A DNA stretch of 12,002 nt from JBCLLP01 sp039738635 (GTDB lineage: Bacteria > Patescibacteriota > Saccharimonadia > CAILAD01 > BJGX01): the NCBI GenBank assembly GCA_039738635.1, contig JBCLLN010000018.1:1-12002 (forward strand). Reading direction: 5' to 3'. The position numbers were made by a program, and so were the translations under genes. The notes below the pieces were generated by a model. It worked only from the letters and a program-made list of their open reading frames with translations. It did no database searches and was not told the DNA's origin. Below, one piece after another: positions 6,783 through 12,002 of the stretch (position 1 is the first letter of the stretch; each line of letters opens with the position of its first letter).

Positions 6783-8300
6783 ATGCTAACCTCAATTAAC
6801 AAACCAACCAAATACGATGTAATAGTAATAGGTGCTGGCCACGCTGGATGTGAAGCAGCCGTAGCTTCGGCTAGGCTGGGAGCCAAGACGCTACTAATAT
6901 CTACCAGTCTCGATAAGGTCTCGGCCTTACCCTGTAATCCCTCAATAGGTGGTCCGGGCAAGGGGCATTTGGTACGCGAAATAGACGCACTGGGGGGAGT
7001 AATGGCTAAAATAACCGATGCCAGTGCTATTCAAATTAAAGTGCTCAATACTGGCAAAGGCCCGGCTGTAAGGGCTTATAGAGCGCAAGTAGATATGGAT
7101 TTGTATAATCAAAATATGATTAAGTATTTGGCTAAGTGTAAAAACCTTAGTTTTTTAGAAGACGAGGCGATGGGTGTTAAGGTGGTTGGTGGCCGCATAA
7201 CTGCTGTAACCACCAAGCACCATGGCACAATTGAGACTACCACAGCGGTGGTATGTAGTGGAACTTTTTTAAATGGCGAGATAGTAGTAGGCGATGATGT
7301 GGTTCGGATGGGGGGAAGAATGGATGAGGATTCGTCCGTTGGGCTGAGTGACTCGCTGATAGGTCTTGGCCTGGAGCGGGGACGGCTTAAAACTGGCACT
7401 CCACCCAGAATAAGCCGAGCCAGTATTGACTATAATAAGGTCAGTATTGCCACAGGCAGTGCTGGGGATATTAGCTTCACCCACCCTGATAGGCAAATAC
7501 TAGATTCTACCCAGCAAGTGCCTTGCTATTTGACTTACACCACCACAGAAACTCACAAGGTAGTTATGGATAACCTGACTCAATCGCCTGTGTTTTCGGG
7601 TAAGATTACCGAACGCGCACCACGAAGCTGTCCTAGCTTGGATCGTAAGATAGCTAACTTCCCAGATCGCGATAGGCACCCGATATTTATAGAGCCAGTA
7701 GGTAGGCTTGATGGGCCTTTTGGTGATTGGATGTATATTCAGGGTGGCTCGCTGGCTTTTCCCGAGCACTTGCAAAAGAAGATAATTAGGACCATACCAG
7801 GACTAGAAAACGCTCAATTTATAAGATACGGCTATGCTGTGGTGTATGATTATTTCTTGCCCCATCAGCTCAAATTAAGCCTTGAGACCAAAAAAGTAGC
7901 TGGCTTGTATTTGGCAGGGCAGATGAACGGTACCACAGGCTACGAGGAGGCTGCCGCTCAAGGCCTGATAGCAGGCATTAATGCTGCCCGCCAAGCCCAA
8001 AGCAAGCCGGCCTTTATTATTGACAGGGGTGAGGCTTATATAGGGGTGCTCATTGAGGATTTAGTAACCAAGGTGCATGTGGAGCCATACCGCATATTTA
8101 CTAGCCGAGCCGAATACCGGCTACTATTACGCAATGATAATGCCGATTTGCGTTTAAGTCCTAAGGGCTACCAGCTAGGCTTACTAAGTAAGGCCCAGCA
8201 TGAGCGAGTAGTACAAAAGCAAAAGGATATTAATAAGGTCATAGCTGAGCTTCGGGCTAGTCGCCACAGGGTCGGGGGGGCGGACTATCTCTGGCTATAG
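6783..8300 (+). CDS. mnmG: MnmG (GidA) tRNA uridine-5-carboxymethylaminomethyl modification enzyme, N-terminal part up to a frameshift
   Basis: MnmG is the FAD enzyme that, with MnmE, modifies the wobble uridine (U34) of certain tRNAs. Visible motifs are the FAD-binding VIGAGHAG (15-22), PCNPSIGG with Cys51, GPAVRAYRAQ, the catalytic Cys283 in APRSCPSL, and the conserved FTSRAEYRLLLRNDNADLRL. The frame then runs into a stop at residue 506, while the family is about 620-630 residues long. The missing C-terminus continues at once in another frame (see the next entry). The switch falls at seven consecutive G (8274-8280): with one base fewer, the whole gene 6783-8643 would read as 619 codons plus stop. 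The start is fixed by a stop 15 nt upstream in frame and by the position of the FAD motif. Confidence 0.93.
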   Translation: MLTSINKPTKYDVIVIGAGHAGCEAAVASARLGAKTLLISTSLDKVSALPCNPSIGGPGKGHLVREIDALGGVMAKITDASAIQIKVLNTGKGPAVRAYRAQVDMDLYNQNMIKYLAKCKNLSFLEDEAMGVKVVGGRITAVTTKHHGTIETTTAVVCSGTFLNGEIVVGDDVVRMGGRMDEDSSVGLSDSLIGLGLERGRLKTGTPPRISRASIDYNKVSIATGSAGDISFTHPDRQILDSTQQVPCYLTYTTTETHKVVMDNLTQSPVFSGKITERAPRSCPSLDRKIANFPDRDRHPIFIEPVGRLDGPFGDWMYIQGGSLAFPEHLQKKIIRTIPGLENAQFIRYGYAVVYDYFLPHQLKLSLETKKVAGLYLAGQMNGTTGYEEAAAQGLIAGINAARQAQSKPAFIIDRGEAYIGVLIEDLVTKVHVEPYRIFTSRAEYRLLLRNDNADLRLSPKGYQLGLLSKAQHERVVQKQKDINKVIAELRASRHRVGGADYLWL

Positions 8301-8643
8301 CTACCTGGCTCGCCCAGAGAATAGCATAGTATCTTTATATTCCGAGCTTGGCAAGAATATCGCTAGTGATATTGCTTTGCAGGTATCATCGGAGGTCAAA
8401 TACGGTGGTTATTTTGCTACCCAAAAGCGAGCCGTACAAAGGCTCAAGGACCGCCAAGCCCAAGTATTACCAGCAAAAATGGACTACCAACTTTTGCCAG
8501 GGTTACGCAATGAAGCTCGTGTTCGCCTGCTGGAAGTACAACCCACCAATATTGCTCAAGCCAGCCTTATTCAAGGCGTTACGCCAGCCGACCTAACCAT
8601 CATTCTAATTGCTGCCCATAAACTTACTCAGGCTAGTAAGTAA
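8275..8643 (+). CDS. mnmG: MnmG C-terminal part, in the +1 frame after the G7 run
   Basis: Reading in the +1 frame from the G-run gives TISGYSYLARPENSI, matching the SGYSLLELLRRP-type segment of MnmG. It continues through VKYGGYFATQKRAVQRL (family: IKYEGYIERQ) and the helical C-terminal domain, with DYQLLPGLRNEARVRL and ASLIQGVTPADLTIIL. This domain contacts MnmE and tRNA in characterised homologues. It has no start signal of its own and is not an independent gene. Conservation is good to the stop at 8641-8643, so there is no decay beyond the single base. The possibilities are a homopolymer error in the assembly, a recent mutation, or slippage during expression. The dedA start follows 18 bp later. 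Confidence 0.9.
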   Translation, partial: GGRTISGYSYLARPENSIVSLYSELGKNIASDIALQVSSEVKYGGYFATQKRAVQRLKDRQAQVLPAKMDYQLLPGLRNEARVRLLEVQPTNIAQASLIQGVTPADLTIILIAAHKLTQASK

Positions 8644-8645
8644 TC

Positions 8646-8661
8646 TGGTATAATAGCTGGT
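8646..8661 (+). promoter_or_regulatory. Extended -10 promoter, predicted leaderless, for dedA
   Basis: TGGTATAAT (8646-8654), a perfect TGnTATAAT box, begins 3 nt after the mnmG stop and ends 7 nt before ATG 8662. No SD and no clear -35 box are present. Confidence 0.65.
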
Positions 8662-9312
8662 ATGTTTGATATTGATAGCATTCTAAAATCACTAGGATAC
8701 GCTGGTGTGTTTGGAATAATCTTTGCCGAATCCGGCCTGCTAATTGGGTTTTTTTTACCCGGTGATAGCTTGCTTTTTGCAGCTGGATTACTTGCCTCGC
8801 GGGGCTATTTTAATATCGTTATTCTTTGTTTGGGGAGCTTTGCGGCAGCCGTTATAGGCGATAATGTAGGCTATCATTTTGGTAAAAAAGTAGGGCCCAG
8901 GGTGTTTACTAAAAACAAGTCGCTAATATTTAGTAAGGAAAATGTAGTAAGGTCGCAGGCTTTTTATAATAAGCACGGTGGTAAGACGATTATACTGGCC
9001 CGGTTTTTACCTGTAATTCGTACCTTTGCTCCAGTTCTGGCTGGTGTTGGAAAGATGGAGTATAAGAAGTTTTTTATTTATAATGTGGTAGGTGGTTTGC
9101 TGTGGGCGGTGGGAGTAACACTACTTGGTTTTTTTGTAGGCAATATCGTTCCAGATATTGATAAATATTTATTGCCTGGCATAATACTTATTATATTTCT
9201 ATCTGTTATTCCTGGTTTGTGGCATGTTCTTAGAGACCCTTCTAGCCGGGCTAGATATGCATCGCACATCAAGCACGCTACTAGTAAAATTAAATCAAGG
9301 AAAACCAAATAA
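8662..9312 (+). CDS. DedA-family integral membrane protein
   Basis: This is a 216-residue membrane protein with the DedA (SNARE-associated) pattern. An N-terminal re-entrant segment carries Glu23 and the LPGD motif (32-35) in ESGLLIGFFLPGDSLLFAAG. The second conserved half is LARFLPVIRTFAPVLAGVGKM, containing the RFxPxxR motif, followed by FFIYNVVGGLLWAVG. The C-terminus is strongly basic (KSRKTK). DedA proteins are membrane lipid transporters; some members recycle undecaprenyl phosphate or move phospholipids, and others affect membrane potential and drug sensitivity. The exact substrate cannot be told here. A long phase of CDS follows with only 11 bp between this stop and the peptidase start, so the two are probably co-transcribed. 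Confidence 0.9.
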   Translation: MFDIDSILKSLGYAGVFGIIFAESGLLIGFFLPGDSLLFAAGLLASRGYFNIVILCLGSFAAAVIGDNVGYHFGKKVGPRVFTKNKSLIFSKENVVRSQAFYNKHGGKTIILARFLPVIRTFAPVLAGVGKMEYKKFFIYNVVGGLLWAVGVTLLGFFVGNIVPDIDKYLLPGIILIIFLSVIPGLWHVLRDPSSRARYASHIKHATSKIKSRKTK

Positions 9313-9323
9313 TAAACAATACT

Positions 9324-10595
9324 TTGCACAAAATTAGTACTCTTTCTAATGGCGCTAAAATAGTCACTAGGACAATGAGTGATACCGAGAGTGTGACGGT
9401 GTCGTTTTTTATAGGCGCGGGTGGGCGGTACGAGAATATGCAAACCGAGTATGGTGCGGCGCATTTTTTGGAGCACCTGCTATTTAAGGGTACTACCAAA
9501 CGCCCCGAAGCTAGAATTATATCCGAGGAGGTTGATTCGGTGGGGGGTTATATGAACGCCTATACAGCCGAGGATCACACTAGCTATTATATTAAATTAC
9601 CCAAAAACTATGTTGGTCTGGCTTTCAATATATTGACTGATATTATTACCGACCCGCTATTTAAGCCAGAAGAAGTAGAACGCGAGCGAGGTGTAATACT
9701 AGAGGAAATGAATGTTTATAAAGACGACCCAAGCAGGCAGGTGTTTGACTTGGTGGGGGGTTTGCTTTGGCCTAAAGATAGCTTACGCACCAATGTCATA
9801 GGCACACCAGAAATCATTACCAAAATGCCCCGTCAAATTATTATGGATTATTTTAAGAGCTTGTATTGTATGGATAATTTGGTGGTATCGGTGGCCGGTA
9901 ATATTAGCCATGCTCAAATTGTTGAGCTAGCCGAGGATCAGCTAGGAGTTTTTAGCTCCAAAGCAAAAAGGGGGTATGAGAAGATTAAATATGGGCAATC
10001 TCAGCAAATAACTAATGTCTTAAAACAAGATACCAATCAAACACATATGGTTGTTGCTGGGCGAGCCCCACAAATTGATGCCAGCGACGAAAACTCAATG
10101 AAAATACTCTCCACACTACTTGGCTCGGGAATGAGCTCAAGGCTGTTTTTAAATGTTCGTGAGCGTAAGGCCTTGGCTTATAGTATTTTTATGAGCTATA
10201 GTAATTTTGTAGATAGTGGTAAATTTGAAATATATGCTGGTGTTAATAATGACAGAGTAGATGAAGCTGTGGGGGCTATTGCCGAGGAACTTACTAAGAT
10301 TCGCCTCGAGGGAGTCGGTAAGCGTGAGCTTGAAAAAGCCAAGCAGCAAGTACGGGGCAGAATGATTATGGGTTTGGAAGGCAATGCCTCTGTGGCAGAT
10401 ATGATGGGTGGTGACCTGATAGTAAGTGGTAAGGTTTGGACGCTAGATGAGTTGCTTGCTAAGATAGATAGCGTATCAGCAGACATGGTTATTGGCGCTG
10501 CAGATAAGTATTTACAACCAGCGAGCTTGCACTTTGCAGCTATCGGCCCGTTGTCAGCCGCCACTACCAAGAATATAGAACAGTTACTTAAGTAG
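9324..10595 (+). CDS. M16-family (insulinase / mitochondrial processing peptidase-like) zinc metallopeptidase
   Basis: This is a 423-residue protein with the inverted zinc motif HxxEH at His47-Phe-Leu-Glu50-His51. The third zinc ligand, Glu127, sits 76 residues later in ERGVILEEMNVYKDDP, exactly the spacing of processing peptidases. The N-terminal TLSNGAKIVT and GAGGRYE segments are typical. The C-terminal M16 domain includes GSGMSSRLFLNVRERKALAYSI, including the conserved Arg/Tyr region. The single-chain length near 420 matches bacterial PqqL/YmxG-like forms. No signal peptide is visible, so it is probably cytoplasmic. The start is TTG at 9324, the only canonical candidate after the in-frame stop at 9291 that still covers the family N-terminus. 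It has no SD. The substrate is unknown. Confidence 0.92.
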   Translation: MHKISTLSNGAKIVTRTMSDTESVTVSFFIGAGGRYENMQTEYGAAHFLEHLLFKGTTKRPEARIISEEVDSVGGYMNAYTAEDHTSYYIKLPKNYVGLAFNILTDIITDPLFKPEEVERERGVILEEMNVYKDDPSRQVFDLVGGLLWPKDSLRTNVIGTPEIITKMPRQIIMDYFKSLYCMDNLVVSVAGNISHAQIVELAEDQLGVFSSKAKRGYEKIKYGQSQQITNVLKQDTNQTHMVVAGRAPQIDASDENSMKILSTLLGSGMSSRLFLNVRERKALAYSIFMSYSNFVDSGKFEIYAGVNNDRVDEAVGAIAEELTKIRLEGVGKRELEKAKQQVRGRMIMGLEGNASVADMMGGDLIVSGKVWTLDELLAKIDSVSADMVIGAADKYLQPASLHFAAIGPLSAATTKNIEQLLK

Positions 10596-10596
10596 A

Positions 10597-10604
10597 TAAA
10601 AGGA
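10597..10604 (+). promoter_or_regulatory. Shine-Dalgarno site of ndk
   Basis: ATAAAAGGAG precedes ATG 10611, with the GGAG ending 6 nt before the start. It lies in the 15-bp gap after the M16 peptidase stop. A strong SD here contrasts with the SD-less starts of mnmG, dedA and the peptidase gene. Confidence 0.75.
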
Positions 10605-10610
10605 GAAATT

Positions 10611-11168
10611 ATGGAACAGTCACTTATAATTATGAAACCAGATACTGTACAGCGTCAGATTGTTGGCGAGATTTTATCCAGATTTGAAAAGATAGGGCTA
10701 AAGATTATTGGGCTCAAAATGCTGGTACCAGACGCCGCTATGCTAACAGATCATTACCCAGACGATTTGATTCCAATTGTTGGCAACAAGACCAAGGCAG
10801 ACTGGGACGCTTACGGAGTAAAATATACTAAAACTGTAGATGAAATAGGCACTATGATAGTAAATGCTACCCGCGATTTTATGTGTAGTGGCCCAGTCGT
10901 AGCCATAGTATTAGAGGGTGATCATGCCGCTGAAATTGTCCGCAAAATGGTGGGTAGCACAGGGCCAAAAGATTCTGCGCCGGGGACTATTCGGGGAGAT
11001 TTTGCCCATCTTAGCCTAGGGCAGGCTTCGCTAAAAGGCAAGGGTGCGGCAAACCTGATTCACGCCTCTGGCAACGCCGCCGAAGCGGCCACAGAGATAG
11101 CTATGTGGTTCAAAAAATCCGAGCTTTTTGACTATCGTACCAGCCATCAAGACTTTACCCACGCCTAA
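10611..11168 (+). CDS. ndk: Nucleoside diphosphate kinase, long form
   Basis: Ndk transfers phosphate from ATP to NDPs through a phosphohistidine. The active site is complete: Lys9 (IMKPD), Tyr49, Arg88, Thr117, Arg128 (PGTIRGDF), Asn148 and the catalytic His151 in NLIHASG. At 185 residues it is longer than the usual 140-150. About 26 extra residues lie between His48-Tyr49 and the SGP motif (93-95), in place of the short KPFF-type linker. About 10 more lie between GDF (129-131) and the catalytic segment, and the C-terminal tail is slightly extended. It is last in the dedA-peptidase-ndk run. A 5-bp hairpin with a T-run overlaps its stop codon, and a remnant of another Ndk begins directly after. 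Confidence 0.94.
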   Translation: MEQSLIIMKPDTVQRQIVGEILSRFEKIGLKIIGLKMLVPDAAMLTDHYPDDLIPIVGNKTKADWDAYGVKYTKTVDEIGTMIVNATRDFMCSGPVVAIVLEGDHAAEIVRKMVGSTGPKDSAPGTIRGDFAHLSLGQASLKGKGAANLIHASGNAAEAATEIAMWFKKSELFDYRTSHQDFTHA

Positions 11169-11184
11169 CAACGCGGCGTTTTTT
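11161..11184 (+). terminator. Weak intrinsic terminator at the ndk stop
   Basis: ACGCC (11161-11165) pairs with GGCGT (11175-11179) over a 9-nt loop, with a T-run to 11184. The stem is short and includes the ndk stop codon, so efficiency is doubtful. Confidence 0.35.
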
Positions 11185-11343
11185 GATGTTATTAAAGAGT
11201 TTATGAAAAGCTCACCGGTGGTGGCTATTGCCCATGCCCCTGATAGCGTTAAAAACGGCGCTGTTGAAGTTGATAGATTCTTTAATTCTGGTGAATTGTT
11301 TAATTATAATAAGACCGATAGCATTCATATTTACGGCAGTTAG
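11170..11343 (+). pseudogene. Remnant of a second, short-type nucleoside diphosphate kinase
   Basis: The +1 frame relative to ndk reads AAFFDVIKEFMKSSPVVAIA, then directly HAPDSVKNGAVEVDRFFNSG and ELFNY to a TAG stop. The first block matches the canonical Ndk segment KPFFPxLVxFMxSGPVVAMV. The second matches the region after the catalytic His (HASDSxExAxREIxxFFxxxEL) and aligns without gaps to the C-terminus of the intact neighbour. The N-terminal half, and about 45 residues between the two blocks (GxTxPxxAxPGTIRGDF and Asn-x-x-His), are missing, so it cannot be an active kinase. The frame is still open. The FF directly before the block is the short-type layout, unlike the long neighbour, and DNA similarity to ndk is low, so it is probably not a recent copy of it. 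No convincing start or SD was found. Confidence 0.6.
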
Positions 11344-11367
11344 GGCCTAACCATAGTTAGCACATAA

Positions 11368-11398
11368 AAATCCCCCTTAGCTTATCTAAAGGGGATTT
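11368..11398. terminator. Two-way hairpin terminator between ndk remnant and small - strand gene
   Basis: AAATCCCCCTTAG (11368-11380) pairs with CTAAAGGGGATTT (11386-11398) with one C-A mismatch and a 5-nt loop. On the - strand it is followed by TTTTTA, a good terminator for the small gene ending at 11416. On the + strand the tail is only AATTTG, so it works less well for ndk. Confidence 0.75.
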
Positions 11399-11415
11399 AA
11401 TTTGAGTTATTGAGC

Positions 11416-11598
11416 CTAGCCCATAAGGTTAATAACAATGCCTTCAGCTGTAATCACAAAGTCTGGTTGGCGAACCTGTGAATGCTGTTGCATATTACTT
11501 TTCATCCAGCACATCTTATGTACTCCTGCGCGACGCTTGCGTCTGGAACGCATCCTGCGGCGGTACACCTGCTGATGTGACTTATGAATAGCCGACAA
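11416..11598 (-). CDS. Small Arg-rich basic protein of unknown function
   Basis: This is a 60-residue reading frame that I do not recognise. The start is TTG at 11598-11596, with AAGGAG (11607-11612) 8 nt upstream on the same strand, a promoter-like TTGACA/TATAAT pair further upstream and a good terminator just after the stop. The first half is very basic (VYRRRMRSRRKRRAGVHKM), suggesting RNA or DNA binding. The second half ends with a possible short strand region, DFVITAEGIVINLMG. Arg codons are varied (CGC, AGG, CGT, AGA), as expected of coding sequence. Local GC is higher than the flanks over the Arg-rich part. It could be a small ribosome-associated or nucleoid protein; that is a guess from charge alone. 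It is the only gene in the last 650 bp. Confidence 0.5.
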   Translation of the reverse strand: MSAIHKSHQQVYRRRMRSRRKRRAGVHKMCWMKSNMQQHSQVRQPDFVITAEGIVINLMG

Positions 11599-11629
11599 TC
11601 TTCAAGCTCCTTATGGACTAGGCTATGCT

Positions 11630-11678
11630 CCTCACTTTGAGGTGATTATAGGTTATTATTTAGTGTTATTTATGTCAA
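11630..11678 (-). promoter_or_regulatory. Promoter region of the small basic protein gene
   Basis: On the - strand TTGACA (11673-11678) and TATAAT (11645-11650) are both perfect, but the spacer is 22 bp. TAACCT, 17 bp after TTGACA, is the alternative -10. A small hairpin (CCTCA/TGAGG, 11630-11642) would follow in the leader, upstream of the SD. Confidence 0.45.
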
Positions 11679-11692
11679 GGATTTTTTAATAT

Positions 11693-11726
11693 CCACTTTT
11701 GGTGGCAAAAGTGGAACAAAACCACC
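11693..11726. repeat. Overlapping inverted repeats that exclude each other
   Basis: CCACTTTTG (11693-11701) pairs with CAAAAGTGG (11706-11714). GGTGG (11701-11705), which forms its loop, can instead pair with CCACC (11722-11726). No T-run follows on either strand. It lies upstream of the TTGACA of the small basic gene. Confidence 0.5.
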
Positions 11727-11758
11727 CGACTACTATTCAAATCAATAATCACTAAGGA

Positions 11759-11940
11759 TAACTTCTTCTTTCTGTTTTTTCAGAACGATTCTTTAAGGAA
11801 TCGGTCCAGCCGAGCTGGACTTGGCTGAAAATAACCAGAAACAAAGACCTTATTTGATTTTTCTGATTGCTCAGATGGTCGGGGGCTTCAAACGCAACCT
11901 GGGCCCTAGCAAATCTATCCCCGACATCGAACATCAGAAT
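11759..11940 (-). other. Multi-hairpin stretch without a credible gene; possible structured RNA
   Basis: Between about 11680 and the window end I find no gene with a start signal. This part is dense in stems. From high to low coordinate they are GTCGGGG/CCCCGAC (11919-11925 with 11878-11884); TCTGA/TCAGA closing a GCAA tetraloop on the - strand (11862-11875); and then three hairpins that abut with no linker: 11804-11820 (7 bp), 11786-11803 (6 bp) and 11770-11785 (5 bp, loop of six A). The GNRA-type loop favours the - strand. A 60-codon frame (11934-11752) crosses it but has no SD, no -10 box and no recognisable similarity. I match it to no known RNA family. Confidence 0.35.
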
Positions 11941-11986
11941 GCTAATTAACTACTGAATGCTCTATATTTAAAATGTGTCTGAACCC

Positions 11987-12002
11987 TATTGCTATAGCAA
12001 TA
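11987..12002. repeat. 16-bp perfect palindrome at the window edge
   Basis: TATTGCTATAGCAATA reads the same on both strands and may extend past the end of the window. Such a site could be an operator or a hairpin; nothing else identifies it. Confidence 0.45.

Noticed and set aside
11694..11730. tRNA-like 3' end on the - strand (GTGG, 7-nt loop, CCAC, then TTTTGCC and ACCA)
   Set aside because: The loop TTTTGTT lacks the T-loop consensus, and no 5' acceptor strand or anticodon arm can be placed; the CCACC belongs to a local inverted repeat.
11752..11934. 60-codon - strand frame as a gene
   Set aside because: No SD, no -10 box at leaderless distance and no recognisable similarity; it overlies several perfect stem-loops that better explain the sequence.
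11878..11945. tmRNA 5' end on the - strand (ATTCTG, TTCGA, CGGGG and ATTTGC in order)
   Set aside because: No matching T-arm, CCA end or ALAA-type tag follows within several hundred bases, and the order of short words could be chance.
1..12002. CRISPR array, insertion sequence or prophage genes
   Set aside because: No regularly spaced repeats, transposase or phage structural genes were found; the only recombinase looks like a housekeeping Xer.

Overview
The window looks like chromosome from a small-genome bacterium with a type IV pilus. It most resembles the Patescibacteria/CPR radiation, perhaps Saccharibacteria. That placement is an inference from four things: the arrangement of pilus genes, a lengthened Ndk, tight gene packing, and start sites that mostly lack Shine-Dalgarno (SD) sequences. 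UGA is used as an ordinary stop (for example at 3300-3302 and 3824-3826), so there is no sign of a recoded genetic code. I see no phage, transposon, CRISPR array, rRNA or tRNA.

Region 1 (1-5591, + strand) is a type IV pilus cluster. It holds the 3' part of pilC (inner-membrane platform), a major pilin with its own promoter, SD and terminator, pilD (prepilin peptidase), and four minor prepilins resembling the GspH/I/J/K series. The last of these lacks the Glu5 that the others carry, as GspK-type tip subunits do. PilD would cleave and methylate the five prepilins, which would then assemble on PilC.

Region 2 (5592-6782) holds a Xer-type tyrosine recombinase on the - strand. A perfect 18-bp hairpin lies on its 3' side and a 30-bp perfect palindrome on its 5' side, followed by a + strand terminator.

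Region 3 (6783-11343, + strand) is a housekeeping run: mnmG (tRNA wobble-uridine modification) broken by a one-base frameshift at a run of seven G; a DedA-family membrane protein; an M16 zinc peptidase; ndk; and, directly after ndk, a deleted remnant that looks like a second Ndk of the short canonical type.

Region 4 (11344-12002) holds a two-way hairpin terminator, a small Arg-rich - strand protein with its own SD and promoter, and about 300 bp without a credible gene but dense in stem-loops. That stretch may encode a structured RNA.

The most general signal is in the start sites. At least five genes (pilD, the GspH-like gene, the GspK-like gene, dedA and xer) have a -10 box ending only 6-7 nt before the start codon, three of them as perfect TGnTATAAT extended -10 boxes. 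This predicts leaderless mRNAs. mnmG is nearly the same. Clear SD sequences are found only for the pilin, ndk and the small basic protein, with a weaker one at 3287-3291.
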